DNA of 64,000 bases, taken from positions 1,054,001-1,118,000 of the forward strand of contig NZ_CP157355.1 in NCBI RefSeq assembly GCF_040047665.1, written 5' to 3'. Both the position numbers and the translations under genes were made by a program. Source of the stretch: Chitinibacter sp. FCG-7 (lineage in GTDB: Bacteria; Pseudomonadota; Gammaproteobacteria; Burkholderiales; Chitinibacteraceae). Under the pieces are notes generated by a model. That model saw nothing but the letters and a program-made list of their open reading frames with translations. It did no database searches and was not told the DNA's origin. Below are positions 27,041 through 36,409 of the stretch, piece by piece. Each line of letters opens with the position of its first letter. The stretch's first letter is position 1.

Positions 27041-27442
27041 ATGCCAAAACTGTTGAAACAATTTCTCACCTTCGCCGCCGTTGGCCTGTGCGGCACGGGT
27101 ATTCAATATCTGGTGCTGTGGCTCGGGGTTGAGTTTCTGACCATGAAGGCCGCGCTGGCGTCCGGCATCGGCTATCTGCTCGGCTCGGTGGCCAATTACC
27201 TGCTCAATTATTTCTTTACCTTTAAAGATCAGCACGGGCAGAAATCGCACCGCGAGGCGGCGGCGAAGTTTTACACCATTGCGGGGCTGGGCTGGCTGCT
27301 CAATACCGCGCTGATGGTGCTGTTTGTTGAATATCTGCACTGGGCCTACTGGCCTGCACAATTGTTGACTACGGCGATTGGTCTGGTCTGGAATTTTGCC
27401 GGTAGCCGCTGGTGGGCATTTCGCCACCCGGCCAGCGCTTAA
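27041..27442 (+). CDS. GtrA-family small membrane protein
   Basis: A 133-residue protein with four membrane helices and the family pattern QFLTFAAVGLCGTGIQYLVL, NYLLNYFFTFKD and a C-terminal WNFAGSRWWAFR. GtrA proteins are thought to help flip undecaprenyl-phosphate-linked glucose or similar lipid-linked sugars for GT-C transferases. The neighbours (GT2 and GT-C genes) fit this role exactly. The next gene starts 23 bp downstream, so an operon is likely. Confidence 0.92.
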   Translation: MPKLLKQFLTFAAVGLCGTGIQYLVLWLGVEFLTMKAALASGIGYLLGSVANYLLNYFFTFKDQHGQKSHREAAAKFYTIAGLGWLLNTALMVLFVEYLHWAYWPAQLLTTAIGLVWNFAGSRWWAFRHPASA

Positions 27443-27465
27443 AGATTGCTAAAAGAGAAGAAACC

Positions 27466-29451
27466 ATGTTTTTCGCACTGATCTACTTTATCGCCCACCT
27501 GATCGCCTGGGGCTATGCCGCGCAAAAGCTGTTTGCTACGCATCCACAGTGGATCCGCTTGGGCGCAGGTGGCGTCTTGGGTGCCACCGCATTAATGTGG
27601 GCGCCGGTGCCGTTTGCATTCTTTGTGCAATTTAGCCCGCTGAGCCACGGCCTGGGTCTGGTGCTGTCGTGCACGCTGGCGGGGACGATTTACGCCAAAG
27701 CCCGCCCACTAGCGGCCAGCCCGATTAACTACGGCGCGATGCCAAAAACGCTGCTGTGGCTGGGCCTGCCGATCTTTGCTGTAATGGCCTATCTACTGCA
27801 CACGCATCTGATTTTGCCGACTGCCAATGGTTATGACGTGGGCCAATCAACGTTTGGCGATTTGCAAATGCATATGGGCATGGTGACGTCCTTGGCACGC
27901 CAGCAGATTTTCCCGCCCGAATACAGCATCTTGCCCGGCCAACGCCTGAGCTATCCGTTTCTAGTTAATCTGGTGTCGTCGTCGCTGTACCAGCTGGGTT
28001 TCTCGCTGCGTTGGGCTCTGCTGCTGCCCTCGCTATTGATGTGCGCGATGATTGTGTTCAGCTTTATCCTGCTCGCATTTGAGGTCAGCAAAGATAAACG
28101 CGCGACGCAAATCGCGACGCTGCTGTTTTTCTTTAACGGCGGCTTGGGTTTTATATATTTCTTTGGCTGGCACGAATACACCTTCGCGCAAATTCTGACC
28201 GAGTTCTACAAAACGCCAACCAATTACAACGAGATGAATATCCGCTGGTCGAACGTGATCGCCGATATGATTATCCCGCAGCGCACGACGATGGCGGGCT
28301 GGTCAGTGGCGCTGTTTGCGCTGTGGGCGCTGCTGCGTTTTACCAGAACGACGGTTCGTGAAGAAAAACGAGCCTGGGGTATGCTCGCCGGGGTCTTGGT
28401 GGGATTGCTGCCAATGATACATACCCACTCGTTTATGGCGATTGGCCTGATTTCACTCGGCTGGCTCGGCGTTGATTTGGTGCTACGTCGCAAGGCGATT
28501 GTTCAAGTCATTATCGATTGGTGCTGGTACGGTCTGCCGGCGATTGGCCTCGGCATCGGCCAATTGCTGTTCTGGACTTTCCAGCAAGCGACCGCTGGCG
28601 AAGGCTTTGTGCATTTCCATCTGAACTGGGTCAACAAGCTCGAAATCGACCCCTATTTCTGGTTCTACCTGAAAAACATGGGCGTGGTGTATGTGGGCTG
28701 GCTGATTGGCTTGGCGGTGCTCGCGCGCAGCGCATGGCGCGACAAATTGGCGGTTGCCGCTGATGGCGGAGAGGGTTCGCTGCTTGACAAGCATCTGGCG
28801 CTGTTGCAATTGGGCCCGCTGGTGATTTACATCGTCGCTGAGCTAATTATTTTCCAGCCCAACTTATACGATAACAACAAGCTGTTTTATATCTGGTATG
28901 TGTTCGCCGCGATCACCGCCGCGTGCGTGATTATCACGGCTTTCCGCTACTGGCTGGCGCGCGGGCGCTATATGCTGGCGGCTAATTTGGTGGTGTTTAG
29001 CATCGCGATTGGCTGCATCTCCGGCATACTGACTTTGGCGCGTGAATGGGTATCAAGCTACACCGCGTACAACCCCGCACACGTTGCCGCGGCGCAGTTT
29101 ATTGATCAGAACACGCCGACTGACGCGATGTTTGTCACTGCCGACAACCACAACAACACCGTTGCTGCGCTGACCGGCCGCAATATCGTCGTCGGCACCG
29201 ACACCTATTTATTCTTCCACGGGCTGGATACCAAGCAGCGCCACGACGACGTACGCAAAATCTACGAGAGCCCCGCCGAGCGCGCGGCGCTAATCGCCAA
29301 GTACAAGGTGGATTATATTTTCATCAGCGATTTCGAGCGTAGCAGCTACCCGGCCTTTGCCAGCCTGTTTGGCCTGTATCCGGTGATTTTTGATAATGGG
29401 CAGGTGCAGGTGCTGGCGGTGTCTCAGCGCGCGCAAAACTACCAGCGCTAG
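27466..29451 (+). CDS. Large polytopic membrane protein, GT-C-like
   Basis: A 661-residue protein with about twelve hydrophobic helices and a C-terminal soluble part (about 535-661). An early loop (NGYDVGQSTFGDLQMHMG, about 122-139) contains acidic residues where GT-C enzymes keep the catalytic site, and a loop with FFGWHEYTF follows later. The soluble end contains AAQFIDQNTPTDAMFVTADN and DYIFISDFERS, which resemble the extracytoplasmic ends of bacterial GT-C-type membrane proteins. I cannot assign a family with certainty. AGAGAAG precedes the ATG at 27466. It is the last gene of the glycosylation cluster. Confidence 0.65.
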   Translation: MFFALIYFIAHLIAWGYAAQKLFATHPQWIRLGAGGVLGATALMWAPVPFAFFVQFSPLSHGLGLVLSCTLAGTIYAKARPLAASPINYGAMPKTLLWLGLPIFAVMAYLLHTHLILPTANGYDVGQSTFGDLQMHMGMVTSLARQQIFPPEYSILPGQRLSYPFLVNLVSSSLYQLGFSLRWALLLPSLLMCAMIVFSFILLAFEVSKDKRATQIATLLFFFNGGLGFIYFFGWHEYTFAQILTEFYKTPTNYNEMNIRWSNVIADMIIPQRTTMAGWSVALFALWALLRFTRTTVREEKRAWGMLAGVLVGLLPMIHTHSFMAIGLISLGWLGVDLVLRRKAIVQVIIDWCWYGLPAIGLGIGQLLFWTFQQATAGEGFVHFHLNWVNKLEIDPYFWFYLKNMGVVYVGWLIGLAVLARSAWRDKLAVAADGGEGSLLDKHLALLQLGPLVIYIVAELIIFQPNLYDNNKLFYIWYVFAAITAACVIITAFRYWLARGRYMLAANLVVFSIAIGCISGILTLAREWVSSYTAYNPAHVAAAQFIDQNTPTDAMFVTADNHNNTVAALTGRNIVVGTDTYLFFHGLDTKQRHDDVRKIYESPAERAALIAKYKVDYIFISDFERSSYPAFASLFGLYPVIFDNGQVQVLAVSQRAQNYQR

Positions 29452-29497
29452 CCCAGATTGGCCCAAGCCACAGCCAAAAATGATGAAAATCAACAAG

Positions 29498-29544
29498 GGT
29501 ATATCCATCAATAGCAATCTGGAATTGATCTTGATGGGTATACC
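29498..29544. repeat. Dispersed element copy 7
   Basis: GGTAT at 29498 and ATACC at 29540 (42 bp). Here the inverted repeat is longer: GGTATATCCATCAA pairs with TTGATGGGTATACC with one mismatch. It contains CAATCTGGAATT, also found in the copy at 62500. It lies between two convergent genes and could act as a hairpin for either. Confidence 0.75.
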
Positions 29545-29567
29545 TGACTACAGTCGGCCTTACCGCA

Positions 29568-30941
29568 TTAAGCCTGATACGGCAGTGTCACTGTGAAGCA
29601 GCAGCCCTGCCCGCCCAGCCCGCTACCCAGACTGATGTGGCCATTCAAGCGGGCCACGGCTTGCGCGACAATCGCCAGCCCCAGCCCGGTGCCTGCCACA
29701 TCGTGCCCCGCGCCGCGATAAAAGCGCTCAAAGACCCGCTCGCGATCAGCCTCTGCAATACCCGGGCCATTGTCGGCCACCGATACAATCAGACAGGCAT
29801 TGAGCACCTGCAATTGCACCTCGATCTGATCGCCTTCGTTGACATACAAAATGGCGTTATTCAGCAGATTTTGCGCGATGGTTTGCAGCGCATTGCTGTC
29901 CGTGCGGCATGGCAGCGTATCGGGCGCATTCAGTGATAACTCGATCTGCCGTGCCATCGCCGCAGGGACTAGGCGGGCCAGCTCCCGCTGCAGCAAGGCC
30001 GCAACATCAATCAGCTCGTCGGGCTTAAGGCGATCGTTATCGATATGCGACATATCGAGCAGCTGCGCGATCAGATGCGAGGCGCGATGAATGGCCTGCT
30101 CCAGATTTTTTTCAGCGGTTTTTCGCTCGGCAGGCGTGGCCGCCAGTGTCAGTACATGCGCTTGCGCGGAAATCACCGCCATGGGCGTACGCAACTCATG
30201 GGCGGCATCCTGCACAAAAGCGTGTTCCCGCTCGATTTTGCCGCGCAATTGATCAAGCAGGTGATCCAGTGCAGTGGTCAGTGGTTTTAATTCGGCATAG
30301 GGGCTGGCAAAGTTGAGCGGCGACAGATCATCGCGGTGTTTGGCGGCAATGGTGCCGGACAAGACACGCAATGGGCGCAAGCCACGGGCAACGACCAGCC
30401 AGATGGTCAGGATCATGATCGGCAAGGCAATCAGCATTTGAATGGTCATACTGACGACCACCATTTTGAAAAACCAGAACGAATTCAAGCTGGGCACCGC
30501 CCACATTAATTCCCAGCGCGGGGTCTTGGCGTGAAAAACGCGATAAGTTTCGCCATTGAGCCGGATATCGTACAGCGTCGTATTCCCTTGCGGCAGAGCG
30601 CGCGCCTGAGCCTCTGGCGACAGATACAGCAAGCGCCCCTGCGCATTGCTGAGCTGAAATAGCATCACGCGGGGTATCTGCAGCTCACGATAGTTTAAGT
30701 TGTACAAATCGGAATGAGTGGCCATCACCATCTTGGCCTCGGTATCGGTTTGCGCTTTCTCCAGCACCTGCACCATCATTTTGCCCTGGGTGAGTAGCAT
30801 GCGATCACGCTCGGCTGGATTGGTCTCGGACCAATAGCCATACAGGGCGAGCACCACCCAGACCAAGGCAAAAGCGAGCAAAATCGCCAGCACCACGCGG
30901 CGAATCAGACTGGGGCCAAAGTAATCGAGATAGCGTTTCAT
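29568..30941 (-). CDS. Sensor histidine kinase (QseC/PmrB-like)
   Basis: A 457-residue inner-membrane kinase: membrane helix at about 13-36, a periplasmic domain of about 125 residues, a second helix at about 163-185, HAMP, and the H-box FVQDAAHELRTPMA (His about 248), N-box NNAILYVNEG and G-boxes DNGPGIAEAD and GTGLGLAI. It should autophosphorylate and pass the phosphate to the regulator encoded just upstream, whose stop overlaps this start by 4 bp (ATGA). The stimulus is unknown. Confidence 0.93.
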   Translation of the reverse strand: MKRYLDYFGPSLIRRVVLAILLAFALVWVVLALYGYWSETNPAERDRMLLTQGKMMVQVLEKAQTDTEAKMVMATHSDLYNLNYRELQIPRVMLFQLSNAQGRLLYLSPEAQARALPQGNTTLYDIRLNGETYRVFHAKTPRWELMWAVPSLNSFWFFKMVVVSMTIQMLIALPIMILTIWLVVARGLRPLRVLSGTIAAKHRDDLSPLNFASPYAELKPLTTALDHLLDQLRGKIEREHAFVQDAAHELRTPMAVISAQAHVLTLAATPAERKTAEKNLEQAIHRASHLIAQLLDMSHIDNDRLKPDELIDVAALLQRELARLVPAAMARQIELSLNAPDTLPCRTDSNALQTIAQNLLNNAILYVNEGDQIEVQLQVLNACLIVSVADNGPGIAEADRERVFERFYRGAGHDVAGTGLGLAIVAQAVARLNGHISLGSGLGGQGCCFTVTLPYQA

Positions 30942-31594
30942 TTCACCAACATATAGCCAACACCGCGCACGGTGCGGATTTTTTGCGCGCCGATTTTCCG
31001 GCGCAGATTGGACAGATGCACTTCCAGCGCCCCAAAATCAATCGCATCCCCCAGCGGCTCCAGACGCTGCGCCAGTGCGCTTTTCGGCACCACAATCCCG
31101 GGCTCTCTGGCCAGCTCAAGCAAAAGATGAAATTCGCGCGGCGACAACTCCAGCGGCACGCCCGCCAGACTCACCTGATAACGCCGTGGCTCAATGTGCA
31201 GCTCGCCAATGATCCAGACATCGCTGGCCTGCTGGGCATAACGGCGCAAAACAGCGCGCATGCGGGCAATCAACTCCTCGGTGGCAAACGGTTTGATAAT
31301 GAAATCATCCGCCCCGCCATCCAGCCCCGCCAGCCTATCATCCAGCGCCGAACGCGCGGTAATCACAATAATCGGCGTGGCAATACCCGCCCGCCGCCAG
31401 CGCCGGAGCAAATCAAAGCCCAGCCCGTCGGGCAGCGTCAGATCAAGCAGCACACAATCAAAAGCCATGTCCTGTGCGTAATGCGGCGCGTCGGCAATAC
31501 TGCGCCGCCATTCGCTGCTGATGTCTTCGGCTTTGAGCGCCTGCTGCAGTGCGAACCCGAGATCGAGATCGTCTTCAATGATGAGGATATGCAT
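30938..31594 (-). CDS. OmpR-family response regulator
   Basis: A 218-residue regulator. The receiver domain has LIIEDDLDLG, the phospho-acceptor Asp of VLLDLTLPDG (about 51) and the Lys of DDFIIKPF; the winged-helix domain has LSPREFHLLLELA and VHLSNLRRKIG ... RTVRGVGYML. It is translationally coupled to the kinase gene. It resembles QseB/PmrA-type regulators. The 135-bp upstream region contains a CTTAAGGTTC stretch that could be half of an autoregulatory site. Confidence 0.94.
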   Translation of the reverse strand: MHILIIEDDLDLGFALQQALKAEDISSEWRRSIADAPHYAQDMAFDCVLLDLTLPDGLGFDLLRRWRRAGIATPIIVITARSALDDRLAGLDGGADDFIIKPFATEELIARMRAVLRRYAQQASDVWIIGELHIEPRRYQVSLAGVPLELSPREFHLLLELAREPGIVVPKSALAQRLEPLGDAIDFGALEVHLSNLRRKIGAQKIRTVRGVGYMLVK

Positions 31595-31640
31595 GCCGCC
31601 ACTTTACCCGAAGAACCTTAAGCTTAGCCAAAGCTTGCCC

Positions 31641-31658
31641 CTGTCATAGTGCTGGACA
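31641..31658 (+). promoter_or_regulatory. Possible Pho-box-like direct repeat
   Basis: CTGTCAT, four bases, CTGGACA: the 7+4+7 layout and sequence of the PhoB box (CTGTCAT repeats) with one mismatch. It lies between the regulator gene (minus strand) and a small plus-strand frame at 31730, and 600 bp before the 5'-nucleotidase gene, whose product would make sense under phosphate control. Seen by eye only. Confidence 0.3.
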
Positions 31659-31729
31659 TGATCAATCACACCGAATCAGGCACGCGGTAACAGCCAGGCT
31701 TGAATTCGGCTTTTAAACGGGAGCTCATC

Positions 31730-31906
31730 ATGTGGGGTTTTGGCCACTGTCCAATCGATCTGGATCGCATCATCGCCGCGCAAACATCATCCGCCGCATC
31801 AAGACGCCCGGCCATAGAACGCCGTAGCGAAGCAGAGCAACAAACCCCACTTCATGATTCAGCCGCGAGCCCGGCTCAAATCACGAAGCACAAGGAAAAT
31901 CAGTAG
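31730..31906 (+). CDS. Possible small protein, uncertain
   Basis: A 58-residue frame starting MWGFGHCPIDLDRIIAAQ, preceded by GGGAG at a suitable distance. I do not recognise it, and its Ala/Ser/Gln-rich second half is not convincing. It may be a real small ORF or chance. It lies just downstream of the Pho-box-like repeat. Confidence 0.25.
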   Translation: MWGFGHCPIDLDRIIAAQTSSAASRRPAIERRSEAEQQTPLHDSAASPAQITKHKENQ

Positions 31907-32245
31907 ACAGAAATAAGCAACTGAATCCACAGTTTGGTCTTCACCCTTCGAGCATTTCTCCGACATCACCAAACGGGATCGAACACAGCAAGACGCTGTC
32001 ATGCCTGCACACCCAATGGGGTTCAAGCCGCGAATATTTCATGCCGGAACATTGCTGGCTGTGCAGTAGCTTGATTCCCAAGGGGTATCCCATTCAAATC
32101 CTTGCTGTTATTAGCATCCATGCACATACATTGGATGGTATCGTGGAGTAAGTGTTTTCCTGTATTCACGGTTTGTTCATCAAATAGCCATCGTTCCGTC
32201 ATCGATGCAGCCTAAGCTTTCCCCTACTTACAACAGGGGGAAATA
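31907..32245. other. Intergenic region before the 5'-nucleotidase gene
   Basis: 339 bp without a credible gene. It holds dispersed element copy 8 (32084-32141) and a GGGGG-rich ribosome site for the next gene. A weaker CTGTCAT near 31996 is noted. No clear promoter is seen. Confidence 0.5.
32084..32141. repeat. Dispersed element copy 8
   Basis: GGTAT at 32084, ATACA at 32126 (42 bp, one mismatch to ATACC), six bases, GGTAT at 32137. It has the full three-part layout in the same orientation as the copies at 19177 and 62500. Confidence 0.65.
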
Positions 32246-33964
32246 ATGCATAAACCAACAACTTTAGCCATTGCGCTAGCCTTGGCCGGCGTACTAAACG
32301 CCTGCGGCGGCAGCAACGATGCCATTATCAGCAATCCATCTGTCACGCCAGCACCTGCCAGCGCACCGATCGAAGTAAAAATGCTGGCGATTAATGACTT
32401 TCATGGCAATTTGAAACCCGGTGGCACGGTGACGATTCCCGATCCGGCTGACGCGAGCAAAACCATCAAGGTCGCGGCCGGTGGCAGCGAATATATGGCG
32501 ACTTGGATTAAAACGCTGAAGGCCAAAAACCCCAACAATATCGTGGTATCGGCCGGCGATTTGATCGGTGCTAGCCCATTGATTTCGGCGCTATTTCACG
32601 ATGAGCCGACGATTGAGGCAATGAATGAGCTGGGTCTGGAGCTCAATGCGGTCGGCAATCATGAGTTTGACGATGGTCGTGATGAAGTCTTGCGAATGCA
32701 AAATGGTGGCTGCCATCCGACCGATGGCTGCAAAGGCGGTGCGACCTTTACCGGAGCCAAATTCAAATTTCTGGCGGCGAACGTGATCGATACCGCCAGC
32801 GGCAAAACCTTGTTCCCTGCGTATCAGACCAAGACCTTTGGCGGTGTGCCAGTCGCGTTTATTGGTATGACGCTGAAAAACACGCCGCAAATTGTGACGC
32901 CAAGCGGTGTGGCAGGTCTGAGCTTTAAAGACGAAGCCGACACGGTGAATGCGCTGGTGCCGGAGCTGAAAAAACAAGGCATCGAGTCAATCGTGGTGCT
33001 GGTGCACGAGGGTGCAACTCAAGGCGGTGGCCTCAATGAATGTAAAGGCGTGTCGGGCGCGATTGTGGATATCGTCAAACGTCTCGATCCGGCGGTCGAT
33101 GCCGTGGTGTCAGGTCATACGCATCAAGCGTACAACTGCCAGATCAATGGCAAGCTGGTGACCAGTGCGAATCAATATGGCCGCGTGATTTCCGAGATTG
33201 ACCTCACCATCGATCCAAAAACCCGCGATATTATCAAATCGTCGGCGAAAAACATTGTTGTGAGTAATGATGTTGCCAAAGACAGCATCCAGACTGCGAT
33301 CATTACCAAATACGATAATCTGGTGAAGCCACTAGAAAACCGCATTGTAGGTAAGCTCGCCGGTGCGCTGTCTAAAACACTCAATACGGCCGGTGAAAGC
33401 AGCTTGGGGAATGTGATTGCCGATTCGCAATTGGCGGCCACGAGCCCGGCCAAATTGGGCGGCGCACAAATCGCCTTGATGAACCCGGGCGGTGTGCGGG
33501 CCGATTTGACGCCTGACGCGAGCGGCAACGTGACCTACGGTCAGCTGTTTACCGTACAGCCATTTGGCAACACGCTGGTGTCGATGACGGTAACGGGCGC
33601 TGATTTGATCGAATTGCTGGAGCAGCAATTTACCGGCTACAGCAATAACCAGCCGTTTGATCGTGTATTGCATGTCTCGACTGGTTTTAGCTACAGCTAT
33701 GACCGCACGCAGCCAGCCGGTCAGCGCGTATTGCGCAATACGGTGATGCTCAATGGCTCATTGATTTCAGCGGTGATGACGTATCGGATTACCGTGAATA
33801 ACTATCTGGCGACTGGTGGCGATGCGTTTACCGTGCTGACGAAGGGAACCAATATCCTCGGCGGCGCGCAAGACGTGGATGCATTTGAAGCCTATATCAA
33901 AGCCCAAAGCCAGACTGGTTCGGTAGCGGTACCAGCACTGACTCGCATCAAGCGAATCAACTAA
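32246..33964 (+). CDS. Lipoprotein 5'-nucleotidase / 2',3'-cyclic phosphodiesterase (UshA-like)
   Basis: A 572-residue lipoprotein: lipobox LNAC with the acylated Cys at 20, then a calcineurin-type metallophosphatase domain (about 45-310) with LAINDFHGNL, SAGDLIG, GNHEFDDG, VLVHEG and VSGHTHQ metal ligands, and a C-terminal 5'-nucleotidase domain (about 340-530) with NPGGVRADL and the substrate-stacking FGNTL region. It should dephosphorylate nucleotides in the periplasm or at the outer membrane to supply phosphate and nucleosides. A strong GGGGGAAATA ribosome site precedes the ATG. Confidence 0.92.
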   Translation: MHKPTTLAIALALAGVLNACGGSNDAIISNPSVTPAPASAPIEVKMLAINDFHGNLKPGGTVTIPDPADASKTIKVAAGGSEYMATWIKTLKAKNPNNIVVSAGDLIGASPLISALFHDEPTIEAMNELGLELNAVGNHEFDDGRDEVLRMQNGGCHPTDGCKGGATFTGAKFKFLAANVIDTASGKTLFPAYQTKTFGGVPVAFIGMTLKNTPQIVTPSGVAGLSFKDEADTVNALVPELKKQGIESIVVLVHEGATQGGGLNECKGVSGAIVDIVKRLDPAVDAVVSGHTHQAYNCQINGKLVTSANQYGRVISEIDLTIDPKTRDIIKSSAKNIVVSNDVAKDSIQTAIITKYDNLVKPLENRIVGKLAGALSKTLNTAGESSLGNVIADSQLAATSPAKLGGAQIALMNPGGVRADLTPDASGNVTYGQLFTVQPFGNTLVSMTVTGADLIELLEQQFTGYSNNQPFDRVLHVSTGFSYSYDRTQPAGQRVLRNTVMLNGSLISAVMTYRITVNNYLATGGDAFTVLTKGTNILGGAQDVDAFEAYIKAQSQTGSVAVPALTRIKRIN

Positions 33965-33993
33965 GCCGATCTAGCGCAAAGAATCGGCCAGAA

Positions 33994-34024
33994 AAGCCCC
34001 TGCAGGCACAAGCCTCAGGGGCTT
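33994..34024 (+). terminator. Hairpin after 5'-nucleotidase gene
   Basis: AAGCCCCTG and CAGGGGCTT form a 9-bp stem around a smaller AGGC/GCCT stem, 29 bp after the stop; the T tract is short. Confidence 0.65.
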
Positions 34025-34162
34025 ATTCAATTGTGCTCTTCAGGTTTGAAAACACCGAATCAGGATGCCCCAGGATAAGCTGCTCGACGCTATAGCTCCT
34101 TAAGCTTGCATTAAGGAATACATCAAGATAATGGCATGGTCACCACTTTCAGGAAGTTTGCC

Positions 34163-35308
34163 ATGCCCATCTCTAGCCGCTTTGCCCACTGCCTTATCTA
34201 CAGCTCGCTTATTTGCGCACTGAGCGCCTGCGGCGGTGGTGCATACCGCGATCCGACAATCGACTGCCTGAAGAAAAATCCTAAGGCCTCGCTTGATGAA
34301 TTGAAAAAATGCACTACCGACACCAAGACAACACCGAAACCAAGCCCGGCTGCCACCGCTACACCTGCGCCAAGCCCAACGAGCACAGGAGCGCCAAACA
34401 ATATCCGGCTTAGCCCGCCAAAGCAGGGCTTACTCTCGATTGGCAACAATATCAATCTGGAATATCTGGATTTTGGCGGCAAAGGCGAGCCGGTGATATT
34501 ACTGGCCGGGGGTGGCAATACCGCTTATATATACACCCGTTTTGCCCCCATGCTCAGCGATCAGTACCGGGTGATTGCTTTAAGTCGCCGTGGTTATGGC
34601 GCGTCCAGCCAACCCAGCACCGGCTACGATACGGCCACGCTGAGCAATGACCTGCACGCGGCCATCAACGCACTGGGATTGAATCGCGTCACGCTCATCG
34701 GCCATTCAATTGCTGGCGATGAAATGACCCGCTTTGCTGCGCTTCATCCAGAGCGCGTCTCACGACTGGTTTATCTGGATGCCGCCTATGATCGCACCGC
34801 CATGCTCCCGGTACTGCTTGAAAAAATGCCAGCCATAGCCGAACCAGAGCCTACAGCGACGCAAGTTGCATCGATTAGCGGATTGCAGAATTACCGTCAG
34901 CAAACACGTGGGGTACGCTGGCCGGAGGAGGAAATTCGCGCACTGGTGAAAACCACCCCTCAAGGCGAGATTACCGAACAGGTCACACCGGAGCACATTG
35001 AGGTGCAGCTGATCACCGGTGTGATTGCGCCCGATTACAGCAAGGTCAAAGCACCTGCACTGGCCATTTATGCCCAGCCGCAAAAGCCCAGTGACGTTTT
35101 TCCCTGGCTTAAACCCACCGATAGCCAATGGCTAATTGCGCAAACTGCCATAAACCAGACTCTGCTGCCCGCTTATCAACAGCAACGCGATTTATTTGCC
35201 AGAACCATGGCCAAGCAGCAAACGCTGGTGCTGCCCGGTGCGAACCACTATGTATTTATCTCGCATCAGGACGAAGTACTCAGGGCGATTCGGGCATTTA
35301 TGCAATAA
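34163..35308 (+). CDS. Secreted lipoprotein alpha/beta hydrolase
   Basis: About 381 residues. A signal peptide ends in the lipobox LSAC (Cys23), followed by a Pro/Thr/Ala-rich tether (about 50-85). The hydrolase domain shows the nucleophile elbow GHSIAGDE (Ser of GxSxxG), an oxyanion stretch VILLAGGGNTAYIY and a terminal PGANHYVFIS that supplies the catalytic His. Substrate unknown; an esterase or lipase-like role at the outer membrane is likely. The ATG at 34163 follows AGGAAG; the ATG at 34136 has no ribosome site. Confidence 0.85.
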   Translation: MPISSRFAHCLIYSSLICALSACGGGAYRDPTIDCLKKNPKASLDELKKCTTDTKTTPKPSPAATATPAPSPTSTGAPNNIRLSPPKQGLLSIGNNINLEYLDFGGKGEPVILLAGGGNTAYIYTRFAPMLSDQYRVIALSRRGYGASSQPSTGYDTATLSNDLHAAINALGLNRVTLIGHSIAGDEMTRFAALHPERVSRLVYLDAAYDRTAMLPVLLEKMPAIAEPEPTATQVASISGLQNYRQQTRGVRWPEEEIRALVKTTPQGEITEQVTPEHIEVQLITGVIAPDYSKVKAPALAIYAQPQKPSDVFPWLKPTDSQWLIAQTAINQTLLPAYQQQRDLFARTMAKQQTLVLPGANHYVFISHQDEVLRAIRAFMQ

Positions 35309-35360
35309 GCCCTGCGGGTTAATCAGCCCCAGCAAAGAATAACCTCCAAGGAAGTCCATC

Positions 35361-36191
35361 ATGCTTAAACCATTGATTTTATCTGTATGTATTCTGAGCC
35401 CGATCAGTTTTGCCAGCGAGCTCACGCTAGGCTCGGGCACCGAGCAAGGTCTGTCGCGCCTGCAAAGCCTGTGGGCCGAGGCCAGCGAGGGCGACAACTG
35501 GCAGCTCGCTGCCGGTCTGGGCGTGGCCTATGCGCCCGAAGTGCTGGGTGGCAAGAAATATAAAGCCAGCCCAATGGCCAGCCTGGAAGTCGCACATCGC
35601 TCGGGCTTTTTTATCAGTAGTAGCAATGGCATAGGCTGGAGCTACACCGACAATCCGGCTTGGCAAGCCGCCGTTTTTCTGGGGCAAAGCGCCTCACGTG
35701 ATGAGAAAGACAAGCTCACCGACAAAATCACTTTCAAAGGCATGGGCAAGATTAGTTCCGCGCTGCAAGCTGGCGCGTCGGTCAATTACACCCTGGGAGA
35801 TGTCGAGCTTTCCAGCGTGATCACAACGGGCTTATCGGAGAAAAATCGCGGTGTGCAACTAACGCTGGGTGCCGATTACACCGCATACGCCAGCGAGCAA
35901 TTTGCCTTGACGCTGAACAGCGCACTCACCGCCAGCAATGGCAAATATCAGCAGCGCTGGTACGGGGTAACAGCCCAACAAGCCAAAAACAGCCGCTTTA
36001 AAGCGTATCAGGCGGGCAGCGGCCTGACTTTGGCCAGCGTGGGCATCACGGGCATTGTACCGATCAACAAAGAATTGCGGCTAATCAGCAATGTGACATA
36101 CAACCAGCTACTGGGCGATGCCGCCGATAGCCCATTGGTAAAATCAAAAGGCAGCGGCGCATTTTCCACATACCTGCAATACACCTGGTGA
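35361..36191 (+). CDS. MipA/OmpV-family outer-membrane protein
   Basis: A 276-residue beta-barrel protein with a short signal peptide (to about 18, FASE), alternating amphipathic strands, and the family-like opening WQLAAGLGVAYAPEVLGGKKYKASP and a C-terminal aromatic residue in YLQYTW typical for BAM-dependent barrels. MipA proteins scaffold murein enzymes; OmpV members act as porin-like proteins. AAGGA precedes the ATG. A strong terminator follows. Confidence 0.87.
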   Translation: MLKPLILSVCILSPISFASELTLGSGTEQGLSRLQSLWAEASEGDNWQLAAGLGVAYAPEVLGGKKYKASPMASLEVAHRSGFFISSSNGIGWSYTDNPAWQAAVFLGQSASRDEKDKLTDKITFKGMGKISSALQAGASVNYTLGDVELSSVITTGLSEKNRGVQLTLGADYTAYASEQFALTLNSALTASNGKYQQRWYGVTAQQAKNSRFKAYQAGSGLTLASVGITGIVPINKELRLISNVTYNQLLGDAADSPLVKSKGSGAFSTYLQYTW

Positions 36192-36237
36192 GCCGCAGCT
36201 CAATGATATCGTGACGCTGGCGAGAAAATTCCACGTT

Positions 36238-36263
36238 AAAAAGGCCGCGAATGCGGCCTTTTT
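36238..36263 (+). terminator. Intrinsic terminator after mipA-like gene
   Basis: AAAAAGGCCGC, GAAT loop, GCGGCCTTTTT. The convergent acyltransferase gene ends 97 bp further, so it could serve both sides. Confidence 0.9.
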
Positions 36264-36350
36264 AACATCAGAATGGCGTCTTGATTTTCAAAGATTCCAA
36301 CAGCCAAGGTATGCAATCCCCTGCAGGACTTACGCGCACTATCCAGCAAA

Positions 36351-36409
36351 ATACACTGACTATGTATTGCCTTTTAGCTCAATACTGGAGCGATCTTCAG
36401 CCATATACC
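36351..36409. repeat. Dispersed element copy 9, overlapping a gene 3' end
   Basis: ATACA, seven bases, TGTAT at 36363 and ATACC at 36405 (42 bp). The left half-sites carry mismatches and the first spacer is one base longer. The CTTCAGCCATATACCC right end matches the family. It includes the stop codon and last 16 or so codons of the minus-strand acyltransferase. Confidence 0.5.
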
